Source: UBA7359 sp964392105 | Lineage (GTDB): Bacteria; Pseudomonadota; Gammaproteobacteria; Eutrophobiales; Eutrophobiaceae | Assembly: GCA_964392105.1 (NCBI GenBank) | Contig: CAYMPA010000102.1 | Location: forward strand, 1-11,224 | Reading direction: 5' to 3' | DNA: 11,224 bases | Shown: one piece after another, positions 1 through 6,469 of the stretch | Layout: every line of letters starts with the position of its first letter | How positions within the stretch are numbered: position 1 is the stretch's first letter | The notes under the pieces: model-generated | What the model was told of the DNA's origin: nothing | Seen by the model: only the letters and a program-made list of their open reading frames with translations | Database searches by the model: none | Program-made: the position numbers and the translations under genes

Positions 1-140
1 GGGTGCTTTTAAAAATAGTAATATTTTTGTGAGTGCAAGGAAGCACCGCGCGGAGAACCGGAGTGTATAAATAATACATGAGGATTTGAGCACGGAGCTG
101 ACGCAGCTATCGCGAAAAAAGTACATTTTTAAATGTGCCC
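1..140 (+). repeat. Repeat copy A: internally deleted MITE-like element at the pyrF 3' end
   Basis: The ends are imperfect inverted repeats, GGGTGCTTTTAAAAAT (1-16) and ATTTTTAAATGTGCCC (125-140), 13 of 16 paired. Next to them are blocks shared with copy D: AGTAATATTTTT then GCAAGGAAGCACCGCGC on the left, and GACGCAGCTATCGCGAAAAAAGT on the right (with one gap). The middle joins directly to the module reading GAGAACC..GTGTATAA..AATACATGAGG, also in D, so the hairpin modules found in D are missing. The left part is itself a nested hairpin: GGTGCTT (2-8) with AAGCACC (41-47), and AAAAATA (11-17) with TATTTTT (22-28). The element may begin before the window. Its right end overlaps the last three codons and stop of pyrF. 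Confidence 0.7.
115..136 (-). terminator. Possible weak intrinsic terminator of the lapB-pyrF unit
   Basis: On the minus strand, ACATTT (136-131) can pair with AAATGT (128-123) around a 2-nt loop that includes part of the pyrF stop, and is followed by AC and six T residues (120-115). The stem is only six mostly A-T pairs, so it may be too weak on its own. It is also the terminal part of repeat copy A. Confidence 0.3.
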
Positions 141-830
141 TGCTATATCAGCATTAATTGCATTTAAAACAGCAAGTGGATCATCGGCACGTGTTATCGG
201 TCGACCAATAACAAGATAATGACTGCCTGCACTGATTGCTTCCACTGGCGTCATGATACGTTTTTGATCATTGCTACTTGAATCAGCTGGGCGAATCCCG
301 GGTGTAACCAGGCAAAATTCTTTACCTAATTCAGCACATAAGCTGCTTGCTTCCCTGGCTGAGCAAACTACGCCATCTAATCCTGATGATTTGGCCAGAT
401 AAGCTAATAACAAAACCTGATCTTCGACGGGATTGGTTATTCCTTGTTCACGTAAATCATCTTCAGATATACTGGTCAGTATAGTTACTGCTATAAGCAA
501 TGGCTTGTTAGCGACTTTATCAAGTGCTTCACATGCCGCTTCCATCATAGCCCGACCACCAAAAGCATGAACATTCAACATCCACACACCTAAATCAGCG
601 GCTGCACGACAAGCATTGGCAACGGTATTCGGAATATCATGATATTTCAGATCCAGGAAGATATCGAAACTCGAGTTGATTAATTGCTCAACTAAAGCAG
701 GGCCTTCTCGGGTAAAAAGTTCTTTACCGATTTTAAGTTTGCAACTTGATGGATCAAGTTTCTGACAAAGCTCTAATGCTTGCTTACCATCAGGGAAATC
801 AAGTGAAATGATTACTCGACTGTTACTCAC
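129..830 (-). CDS. pyrF: Orotidine 5'-phosphate decarboxylase
   Basis: Converts orotidine 5'-monophosphate to UMP, the last step of de novo pyrimidine synthesis, in the cytoplasm. The 233-residue product is a full-length, single TIM-barrel enzyme. Visible landmarks are the first-strand aspartate (SLDFPD, D11), the catalytic D-x-K-x-x-D cluster in LDLKYHDIP (D60, K62, D65), the phosphate-loop motif TPGIRP (176-181) and IGRPIT (208-213). The start codon is GTG at 830-828, chosen because a good Shine-Dalgarno GGAG (840-837) lies 6 nt upstream and the residues after it align with the family start. The gene overlaps the end of lapB by 8 nt, so the two are probably translationally coupled, as in the usual lapA-lapB-pyrF order. 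The last codons and the stop (140-129) lie inside the terminal repeat of the neighbouring repeat element, so the final residues GHI may not be ancestral. Confidence 0.96.
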   Translation of the reverse strand: MSNSRVIISLDFPDGKQALELCQKLDPSSCKLKIGKELFTREGPALVEQLINSSFDIFLDLKYHDIPNTVANACRAAADLGVWMLNVHAFGGRAMMEAACEALDKVANKPLLIAVTILTSISEDDLREQGITNPVEDQVLLLAYLAKSSGLDGVVCSAREASSLCAELGKEFCLVTPGIRPADSSSNDQKRIMTPVEAISAGSHYLVIGRPITRADDPLAVLNAINADIAGHI

Positions 831-1998
831 CGGCTACTCCAAAAACAGGTTTAACTGTATCCCAATGTTTACATCCAGGACATAGCCAATGAAGCAGTTT
901 CGCATCAAAGCCGCAATTATTACATTTATACATTGCTCTGCCTTCGATTAATTGACCAGTTAGATCCTTAATTGTTTTAAGGTGTTCATATGTTTCACCT
1001 TCAGATTTGGATAGAGTGTATTCGATTAATCGATCAACACCTTTAACCGTAGGTCGACTTTTCAACTCATCAGATATAAAGCGAATTGCTGCATTCTCCC
1101 CTTCGCGCTCAGCAATCAATTCAGTCAACATTAATGATGTACTAATACCACCATATATATTAACTAACATTCTTAGATATTCGACAAATTCATCAACACG
1201 ATCAAGCTTACGATAACATTCAAATAGTGGCCCAATAATCTCAGTAATGTAATCACTGTCCTGTGACTCAACCCGTTTATACGCCTTGATCGCCAACTTG
1301 TCTTTTCCAATATGCTGATACATTTGTGCCTCAATCAAGCTGGCACGCACACAGTTATGATCAAAACTCATTGCTCGACGAACTTTATCTTTAACAGTAC
1401 GCATATTACCTTCATTCAGTGCTGAATCAGCTCGTTCACAATAGAATTGGGCAATTACTGGATTCAATGAATTGCCAGAAACGACTTCAAGTTTTCTGGC
1501 AATAATAATTGCATTATCCCAATCCTTTTCCTGTTGGTATATTTCTAATAGCTCAGTGTAGGCCTGATTAAGATGAAAATCTGTGTCAACCAATTCAAGA
1601 AACAAACCCTCTGCCCGGTCTAGCAAACCGGAACGCATATAATCCATACCAAGTTCAAGTAAGGCATGGGCCCGTTGTTCACGATTTAGCGTTGGTCGTG
1701 CAATCAAATTTTGATGAATCCGTATTGCGCGATCTACTTCGCCACGTCTGCGAAACAGATTGCCAAGTGCAAGATGTGTTTCAACTGTTTCACTATCAAC
1801 TTCAAGCATACGAATAAAAACTTCAATGGCCTTGTCGGGTTGTTCATTTAATACAAAATTCAGACCCTTGAAATACTCAGGATGGAATACCCTTAAAGAA
1901 TTATTATTTTCCGAATTAGAAACTCGCCGACCTATCCACCAACCGCTCAATGCAGCAACCGGTAATAATAACCAGAACATGTTCAATTCAAGTTGCAT
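823..1998 (-). CDS. lapB: Lipopolysaccharide assembly protein B (YciM family, TPR + zinc ribbon)
   Basis: Inner-membrane TPR protein. In Escherichia coli it promotes FtsH-dependent turnover of LpxC and so sets the rate of lipopolysaccharide synthesis; the same role is inferred here. The 391 residues show an N-terminal membrane anchor (about 6-23), a GRR stop-transfer, TPR-like helical repeats from about residue 44 to 330, and a C-terminal rubredoxin-like metal site with two CxxC pairs (C359/C362 and C373/C376), the diagnostic family signature. Length is close to the E. coli protein (389). The ATG at 1998 has AGGA only 2 nt upstream, which is unusually close; M7 at 1980 is an alternative start but has no better ribosome site. 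The normally adjacent lapA lies 328 nt upstream, separated by a repeat element, so lapB may rely on read-through or on its own promoter. Confidence 0.95.
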   Translation of the reverse strand: MQLELNMFWLLLPVAALSGWWIGRRVSNSENNNSLRVFHPEYFKGLNFVLNEQPDKAIEVFIRMLEVDSETVETHLALGNLFRRRGEVDRAIRIHQNLIARPTLNREQRAHALLELGMDYMRSGLLDRAEGLFLELVDTDFHLNQAYTELLEIYQQEKDWDNAIIIARKLEVVSGNSLNPVIAQFYCERADSALNEGNMRTVKDKVRRAMSFDHNCVRASLIEAQMYQHIGKDKLAIKAYKRVESQDSDYITEIIGPLFECYRKLDRVDEFVEYLRMLVNIYGGISTSLMLTELIAEREGENAAIRFISDELKSRPTVKGVDRLIEYTLSKSEGETYEHLKTIKDLTGQLIEGRAMYKCNNCGFDAKLLHWLCPGCKHWDTVKPVFGVAGE

Positions 1999-2014
1999 AA
2001 TCCTAGAGTCCGTA

Positions 2015-2225
2015 GTTGGATAGCGTGTAGACGCCTACATGGATGTAGGTGATAGAGCAACGCCGGGACGCTCACATGGACCTCGGTACCCCATTGAGGG
2101 GTGTGTGAGCGGTAGAGTCGTGTCGGGAACGAAGACCGAGCAGTTGCCGAGTAGTTCTCGACTCTGTCTCCTGATTCATTCTACCTCCTGCGTCCATGCA
2201 GTCGTGTTTGCTTGGATGACGTAGC
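2015..2225. repeat. Repeat copy B: two converging half-copies between lapA and lapB
   Basis: The left half runs on the plus strand: a hairpin CCTACATGGATGTAGG (2035-2050), then GATAGAGCAACGCCGGGA, a CACATGGACCTCGGTACC module with CCCC-attga-GGGG (2090-2102), and GTAGAGTCGTGTCGGGAAC with GAAGACCGAG to about 2140. The right half runs the other way: 2182-2206 is the reverse complement of a 25-bp block identical to 11155-11179 in copy E, and GAGAACTAC / CAGAGTCG modules lie at about 2150-2167. Terminal GGG/CCC repeats like those of copies A and D are not recognisable. The rest of this 328-nt gap holds a 6-bp hairpin at 2229-2245 and a TTGACC (2306-2301, minus strand) that could be a -35 box for lapB, though no good -10 box follows. 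No gene is seen. Confidence 0.7.
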
Positions 2226-2326
2226 GCCTTCACCCATTCGGTGAATCTAAAAAATGTGTGAATAGTAATTGTATTTATCATCTAAAGTTTTACTTATAGC
2301 GGTCAACTGCAGAATCCAGGATCAGA

Positions 2327-2614
2327 TTAGTCCTTAACTGGCATGACACGAAGATTGTTGATCTCTTTTTCACTATTTTTTATCTGCCTTTCAAGTTTAA
2401 GCTTTTGTTGCTTCAATTTAATAATAATCGGCAGGCTTGCCAATACACCGAGTAATGCGCCTAAACACAGGACTAATACAACTATTAGTGAAACGGGTAG
2501 TTCAATTGCTCCAACATAGTAATTTAATGCGATGAGCTGATTGTTTTTCAGGTGAAATGCCAATCCAAATAATAAAATGGCAAGAACAAGAATCAACTTG
2601 GCAATACGGGACAT
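2327..2614 (-). CDS. lapA: Lipopolysaccharide assembly protein A (YciS/DUF1049 family)
   Basis: Small inner-membrane protein that works with LapB in lipopolysaccharide assembly in E. coli; function here is by homology and context. The 95-residue product has the family layout: transmembrane helix 1 (about 4-22), a short periplasmic loop with NNQLIALNYY, transmembrane helix 2 (about 40-65), then a charged coiled-coil-like tail (KLKQQKLKLERQIKNSEKEI, about 66-85). The E. coli protein is 102 residues. The start is well supported by GGAG (2623-2620) five nt before the ATG. Its upstream region is an unusually long 619-nt gap to ihfB and its downstream gap to lapB is 328 nt, both holding repeat DNA. 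Elsewhere ihfB-lapA-lapB are close together. Confidence 0.92.
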   Translation of the reverse strand: MSRIAKLILVLAILLFGLAFHLKNNQLIALNYYVGAIELPVSLIVVLVLCLGALLGVLASLPIIIKLKQQKLKLERQIKNSEKEINNLRVMPVKD

Positions 2615-2844
2615 ATCATCTCCAAAATATATCTATTCAGATTAATTATTCTAAACAGCTACAATAGACAGTCTGTTAAGTTATGACAATAGCCGTAACA
2701 AAACGGAAATTAAAGGAAATACAAATATTAAGTATCTCACCAGATAGACTTTCACGATGTAACGAGCGAAAGCTAATCGAGGCGAAAATGAATGACAAAT
2801 TCACCAGGTGCGTAGTGGGCAACAATAAAGTTGCTCGTAAAAGC

Positions 2845-2864
2845 AAAATACATGAATGTATTTT
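2845..2864. promoter_or_regulatory. Perfect 20-bp inverted repeat upstream of lapA
   Basis: AAAATACAT and ATGTATTTT form perfect 9-bp arms around GA. It lies about 230 nt upstream of the lapA start and about 370 nt after the ihfB stop. It could be an operator for a dimeric regulator or an A-T-rich terminator hairpin (on the minus strand it is followed by GCTTTT). I cannot assign it to a known regulator. The surrounding stretch 2615-2904 has no supportable gene and no clear promoter. Confidence 0.4.
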
Positions 2865-2904
2865 ACCCAAAAGCGGAGTTTATATTAAATTTGTCGCTTC
2901 CCGA

Positions 2905-3230
2905 CCCCGCATTACGAGATCATTTTTAACGACGAGTAGCCGAACGCATGCTTACACGGACCTCGGTCCGCCCCCTTGAGGGGTGTGCAGGAGGTACAAT
3001 TACATGGAAGTAATCGGTACGACTCCAGGGAAGGAGGAGGTAGAGTTGCGCCGGGAGCAGCAACCGAGAGTCGAGCCGGGAGCGAAGACCGAGAGCGACG
3101 CAGAACGCTTACAGGGAAGTAAGCGGTACAACTACATGGACGCAGGAGGTTGAGTCGCGTCGGGAACAGCGACCGAGAAAACGTCAGGAACAAGTTTTCG
3201 AGCCAAAGCCGAGTAATCGTGTAAAGCTAT
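2905..3230 (+). repeat. Repeat copy C: expanded element between ihfB and lapA
   Basis: The left edge resembles the start of copy D (ATTTTT..CG..GAGTA..GAA..CAT, 2922-2949) but has no GGG terminus. It then has the CGGACCTCGG module, CCCCCTTGAGGGGTGTGCAG (2971-2990, also in D), two tandem 71-bp units (3000-3070 and 3109-3179) and a 36-bp block (3178-3213) identical to 5618-5583 of copy D. After 3213 only GTGTA-AAGC-AT resembles D, and the element ends at or near the ihfB stop. The plus strand is strongly purine- and G+C-rich compared with the genes. Boundaries are approximate. Confidence 0.75.
3000..3179 (+). repeat. Tandem pair of 71-bp units inside copy C
   Basis: 3000-3070 and 3109-3179 align without gaps over 71 positions with 13 mismatches (58 of 71, 82%), separated by a 38-bp spacer. 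Each unit starts with a small hairpin (ATTAC..GTAAT at 2999-3014; GCTTAC..GTAAGC at 3108-3123) around an ATGGA or AGGGA loop and ends in CGGGAxCAGCxACCGAGA. Copy E (11160-11222) begins another unit of the same pattern. Confidence 0.85.
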
Positions 3231-3233
3231 CTG

Positions 3234-3533
3234 TTAGTCAGTGATCGGGCCGTGACAGTTGTTTACTCTTTCACGCATCTGCTTACCAGGCTTGAAATGA
3301 GGGACATGTTTAGCAGGTAATGATACGGGTTCGCCAGATTTGGGATTACGACCGACCCTTGGTGGACGATAATGCAAGGAAAAACTACCAAATCCACGAA
3401 TCTCGATACGTTCTCCATTTGAAAGCGTACCAGACATATGTTCGAGTATCGTTTTGACCGCCAGCTCAACGTCCTTATATGCTAGTTGAGATTGCCGCCT
3501 CGCCAGTATTTCGATAAGTTCAGATTTTGTCAT
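3234..3533 (-). CDS. ihfB: Integration host factor beta subunit
   Basis: DNA-bending nucleoid protein that pairs with IHF alpha to bind and sharply kink DNA in replication, recombination and transcription control. The 99-residue product matches the family from the first residue (MTKSELIE) through the DNA-binding beta arms: RIEIRGFGSFSLHYR (42-56) and GRNPKSGEPV (61-70), including the intercalating proline P64, then VPHFKPGKQMRERVN. Family members usually end within a few residues of that point (E. coli is 94 residues). Here the reading frame continues with CHGPITD, next to the end of a repeat element, so the tail may be recent. It lies downstream of rpsA, the classical rpsA-ihfB arrangement, with a likely own promoter in the 112-nt gap. 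Confidence 0.96.
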   Translation of the reverse strand: MTKSELIEILARRQSQLAYKDVELAVKTILEHMSGTLSNGERIEIRGFGSFSLHYRPPRVGRNPKSGEPVSLPAKHVPHFKPGKQMRERVNNCHGPITD

Positions 3534-3558
3534 ACTTGCTCTCTATCTCGGTTAGTGT

Positions 3559-3588
3559 ATTTTAGATTCCTAATCTATACACGTCCAA
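3559..3588 (-). promoter_or_regulatory. Candidate sigma-70-type promoter for ihfB
   Basis: In the rpsA-ihfB gap the minus strand has TTGGAC (3588-3583), an 18-nt spacer, and TAAAAT (3564-3559), five of six matches to the -10 consensus. This sits 26 nt before the ihfB start, with a GAGAG ribosome site between. A 6-bp inverted repeat TAGATT-cct-AATCTA (3563-3577) overlaps the spacer and could bind a regulator. The -35 match is weak. Confidence 0.4.
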
Positions 3589-3610
3589 ACCATTGTTATT
3601 ATTCCTAAAT

Positions 3611-3626
3611 CCTATCAGAAGATAGG
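3611..3626 (-). other. Hairpin after the rpsA stop
   Basis: CCTATC and GATAGG (3611-3616 and 3621-3626) form a perfect 6-bp stem with a 4-nt loop, 20 nt downstream of the rpsA stop. On the minus strand it is followed by ATTTAGG, not a T run, so it is at best a weak terminator or an RNA-processing or stabilising hairpin before ihfB. Confidence 0.35.
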
Positions 3627-3645
3627 CAATTTGTAACAGCAAATT

Positions 3646-5316
3646 TTAATTATTATCTAAATGTTCCTTCAAAATATCGCCCAATTTGGCTCCGCCGCCT
3701 GTCTCTGGGGCATATTCCTTAACTGCCGCCTGTTCATCATCAGACTCTTTTGCCTTGATTGACAGGTTGATTGTGCGTTTTTTTCGGTCAATTGCAGTAA
3801 TCTTGACCTCAAGTTCTTCTCCTTCCTTGATAACGGCACGTGCATCATCAATCGCTTTATCTATTGAAATTTCACTGGCCTTCAATGTACCTTCAACACC
3901 GTCACCCAGTGCGACAGTGACAAATTTCAGATCGACGCTTTGTGCAATACCATTAACAATCTTACCTTTTGGATTTTCGGCAACAAAGCTTGAGAAAGGA
4001 TCTTTTTCCAGTTGCTTAACACCGAGTGAAACTCGTTCACGTTCCGCATCAACCGCAAGTACAACTGTTTCAATCTCTTCACCCTTGCTAAAATTACGGA
4101 TTGATTCATCTGCATTATCAGCCCATGAAACGTCTGATAAGTGGACCAAACCATCAATGCCGCCATCGAGTCCAATAAAGATGCCGAAATCTGTAATAGA
4201 TTTAATGACACCTACAACTCGGTCGCCCTTATTATGTGTAGCAGCGAATTGTTCCCATGGATTTGACTGGCATTGTTTCATGCCGAGAGAGATACGGCGG
4301 CGTTCCTGGTCGATATCGAGAATAATTACATCGACTTCCTGACCAATATGAACCAGTTTTGAAGGATGTACATTCTTGTTGGTCCAATCCATTTCCGAGA
4401 CGTGTACCAGACCTTCAACACCTTCTTCCAACTCAACAAAACAACCATAATCGGCCAGGTTGGTTACCTTGCCATGTAAACGAGCGCCTTCAGGATAACG
4501 GCGGGTTAAATCTAACCATGGATCTTCACCCATTTGTTTCAGGCCAAGAGATACGCGGTTCTTTTCGCGATCAAATTTCAGGACCTTAACTTCTATTTCA
4601 TCACCAATATTGACGATCTCGCTTGGATTCTTAACACGCTTCCAGGCCATATCAGTAATATGCAGGAGACCATCAATACCACCCAGGTCCAGAAATGCGC
4701 CGTAGTCAGTCAGGTTTTTAACCACACCTTTAACCAATGCACCTTCTTTTAGTGACTCAAGGAGAGCATCGCGTTCAACACTACTTTCAGTCTCGACAAC
4801 TGCACGACGTGAAACAACAACATTATTTCGTTTCTGGTCGATCTTGATAACTTTAAATTCGAGAGGTTTTCCTTCCAGATAAGAGGTGTCACGTACGGGG
4901 CGTACATCAACTAATGAGCCCGGTAAAAAAGCACGGACTTTATCAACATCAACGGTAAAGCCACCTTTTACACGCTCGGTGATAATACCCGTAACTGTTT
5001 CATTAGCTTCATGAGCCTTTTCAAGTTCTGTCCAGGCTATCTTACGTTTTGCTTTTTCACGTGAAAGACGGGTTACACCATATCCGTCTTCGATAGAATC
5101 GAGAGCAACATCAACTTCGTCGCCAAGGGCAACCTCGAGCTCGCCATGCTCGTCATAAAATTGTTCTATTGGGATGATTCCTTCGGATTTAAGACCAGCA
5201 TTGACTATGATGGTATCGGATTTGACGTCTACTACTGTGGCACTGACTATGGCGCCGGGACGCATTTTTTTTTCTATTTGGCTCTGTTCAAATAATTCGG
5301 CAAAACTCTCGCTCAT
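3646..5316 (-). CDS. rpsA: 30S ribosomal protein S1
   Basis: Largest ribosomal protein; binds mRNA leader regions on the 30S subunit and unfolds them for initiation. The 556-residue product (E. coli 557) has six S1 RNA-binding repeats at about 21-87, 105-171, 192-260, 277-347, 364-434 and 451-520. The first two are the divergent ribosome-docking domains and repeats 3-6 carry the regular signatures (for example GVVKNLTDYGAFLDLGGIDG at 197-216 and the repeated VSLGxKQ endings). The N-terminus MSESFAELFEQS matches the family and fixes the start; AGGA about 10 nt upstream is the likely ribosome site. CMP kinase lies upstream as usual, but a 360-bp repeat element now fills most of the 460-nt gap, leaving about 98 nt of unique sequence before the start. 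I see no clear promoter there. Confidence 0.98.
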   Translation of the reverse strand: MSESFAELFEQSQIEKKMRPGAIVSATVVDVKSDTIIVNAGLKSEGIIPIEQFYDEHGELEVALGDEVDVALDSIEDGYGVTRLSREKAKRKIAWTELEKAHEANETVTGIITERVKGGFTVDVDKVRAFLPGSLVDVRPVRDTSYLEGKPLEFKVIKIDQKRNNVVVSRRAVVETESSVERDALLESLKEGALVKGVVKNLTDYGAFLDLGGIDGLLHITDMAWKRVKNPSEIVNIGDEIEVKVLKFDREKNRVSLGLKQMGEDPWLDLTRRYPEGARLHGKVTNLADYGCFVELEEGVEGLVHVSEMDWTNKNVHPSKLVHIGQEVDVIILDIDQERRRISLGMKQCQSNPWEQFAATHNKGDRVVGVIKSITDFGIFIGLDGGIDGLVHLSDVSWADNADESIRNFSKGEEIETVVLAVDAERERVSLGVKQLEKDPFSSFVAENPKGKIVNGIAQSVDLKFVTVALGDGVEGTLKASEISIDKAIDDARAVIKEGEELEVKITAIDRKKRTINLSIKAKESDDEQAAVKEYAPETGGGAKLGDILKEHLDNN

Positions 5317-5414
5317 GAAAGGTAATTCCTGAATCCTGTTTAAGACTACTGCAGGACTACAACTGTTAAGTTAATCATCAGCTAAGCATTCATCGCGAAT
5401 ACTTAACCACCTTA

Positions 5415-5774
5415 GGGCATCTCAGAAAATGCACTTTTTGTTCGCATCGTCCTTGATGCTCACCCCTTCGGGGTTGTCACTCAAAATCGCTCCAGGCGAT
5501 TTTGTCCGCTATAGCGGCGTTAGCCTCGTGCTCGAATACCCAGAGGGCACTCTGCCTCATGTATTGCTTATACACTGTGGTTCTCGGCTTTGGCTCGAAA
5601 ACTTGTTCCTGACGTTTTCTTCTCGGTCGTTGTTCCCGACGCGACTCTAACTCCTCCTTCCATGTAATCGTACCTCCTGCTCCTGCACACCCCTCAAGGG
5701 GGTACTGAGGTCCATGCAGTCGTGCGCGATGTTTCCTTACTCTAACGAAAAAATCACTATTTTCTGAGAAGCCC
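5415..5774 (-). repeat. Repeat copy D: complete 360-bp MITE-like element between cmk and rpsA
   Basis: The ends GGGCATCTCAGAAAAT (5415-5430) and ATTTTCTGAGAAGCCC (5759-5774) are inverted repeats with 15 of 16 bases paired. Read from 5774 to 5415 the order is: terminal repeat, AGTGATTTTTTCGTTAGAG, AAGGAAACATCGCGC, CACGACTGCATGGAC hairpin, CCCCCTTGAGGGGTGTG, ATTACATGGAAGGAGGAG unit with GTCGGGAACAACGACCGAG, the 36-bp block shared with copy C (5618-5583), the GAGAACC..GTGTATAA..AATACATGAGG block shared with copy A, CCGCTATAGCGG palindrome (5506-5517), a 9-bp hairpin CAAAATCGC/GCGATTTTG (5482-5504), an ACCCC/GGGGT hairpin (5462-5474), and GATGCGAACAAAAAGTGC next to the terminal repeat. There is no open frame encoding a transposase and no obvious target-site duplication. 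It starts 2 nt after the cmk stop. Confidence 0.8.
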
Positions 5775-5776
5775 GA

Positions 5777-6469
5777 TCATTTTGGCAAATTCGGAATCTT
5801 GTTGACAACCAATTCTGAAATTTTTACCACAACTGCATCAATATCAAGCGTACTTGTATCAACCACAATTGCATCATCCGCGGGTTTTAATGGCGACACT
5901 GCACGTGTACTATCTCGCTTGTCTCGCCCAGCTATTTCCGCGGAAAGGTCGCGGAGATTAGCACTAATACCCTTCTCCTTCAACTGTTTATAGCGCCTTT
6001 TAGCCCTTTCTTCAGCACTCGCGGTCAGGTATATCTTCAATGTTGCTTGCGGGAATACCACTGTTCCCATATCACGGCCATCGGCAACTAATCCAGGTTG
6101 TTTATGAAACGCCCTTTGCCGTGATAGCAAGGCTTCCCGAACTGCAGCTAAAGGGGCAATAATGGAAGCAGCATTTCCACAGGCTTCGGTTCGAATTTCA
6201 TCAGTAACAGTCTCTTCATCCAGCAACACATTGACCAGAGATCCTGCTCCAGCAACCTTGAATTTGACACTCAAGATTCCTGCCAGATTCACCAATGCTG
6301 ACTCGTCATCACTCTTGATTTGATGTTTCTCCGCTGCAAGGGCGAGTACACGGTAAAGCGCGCCACTATCCAGGAAATGCCATTTCAGCCAATCAGTGAG
6401 ATAACTACAGATCGTTCCTTTACCTGTGCCGCTTGGACCATCTACGGTAATTATCGGGGCCTCAGACAT
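5777..6469 (-). CDS. cmk: Cytidylate kinase (CMP/dCMP kinase)
   Basis: Phosphorylates CMP and dCMP with ATP to the diphosphates, a cytoplasmic pyrimidine salvage and recycling step. The 230-residue product has the P-loop GPSGTGKGT (11-19), the CMP-binding DSGALYR (34-40), VADGRDMGTVVFP (128-140) and the arginine-rich lid GRDKRDSTR (181-189), all characteristic of bacterial CMP kinases, and is the usual length. The ATG at 6469-6467 lies inside the end of aroA (overlap of 8 nt), implying translational coupling. aroA-cmk-rpsA is a conserved order. Its stop codon is followed after only 2 nt by the terminal inverted repeat of a repeat element. Confidence 0.97.
   Translation of the reverse strand: MSEAPIITVDGPSGTGKGTICSYLTDWLKWHFLDSGALYRVLALAAEKHQIKSDDESALVNLAGILSVKFKVAGAGSLVNVLLDEETVTDEIRTEACGNAASIIAPLAAVREALLSRQRAFHKQPGLVADGRDMGTVVFPQATLKIYLTASAEERAKRRYKQLKEKGISANLRDLSAEIAGRDKRDSTRAVSPLKPADDAIVVDTSTLDIDAVVVKISELVVNKIPNLPK

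Noticed and set aside
2229..2245. Hairpin TTCACC-cattc-GGTGAA as a terminator of lapA
   Set aside because: On the minus strand the T run precedes rather than follows the stem, so it does not fit an intrinsic terminator.
2683..2979. A 98-codon plus-strand open frame upstream of lapA
   Set aside because: Its end runs into repeat copy C, the product matches no family I recognise, and there is no good ribosome site before its ATG.
2912..3193. Open frames across the repeat copies (also at 2039-2281 and 5429-5650)
   Set aside because: They are by-products of G+C-rich repeat DNA; the repeat modules vary in length by non-multiples of three between copies, so no protein is conserved.
2015..3230. The repeats as a CRISPR array
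   Set aside because: Units vary in length and spacing, spacers are not unique 30-40 bp segments between identical repeats, and no cas gene is present.
3686..4342. A 218-codon open frame on the plus strand inside rpsA
   Set aside because: It is antisense to well-conserved S1 repeats, its product is serine/threonine-rich without any recognisable domain, and it has no supporting context.
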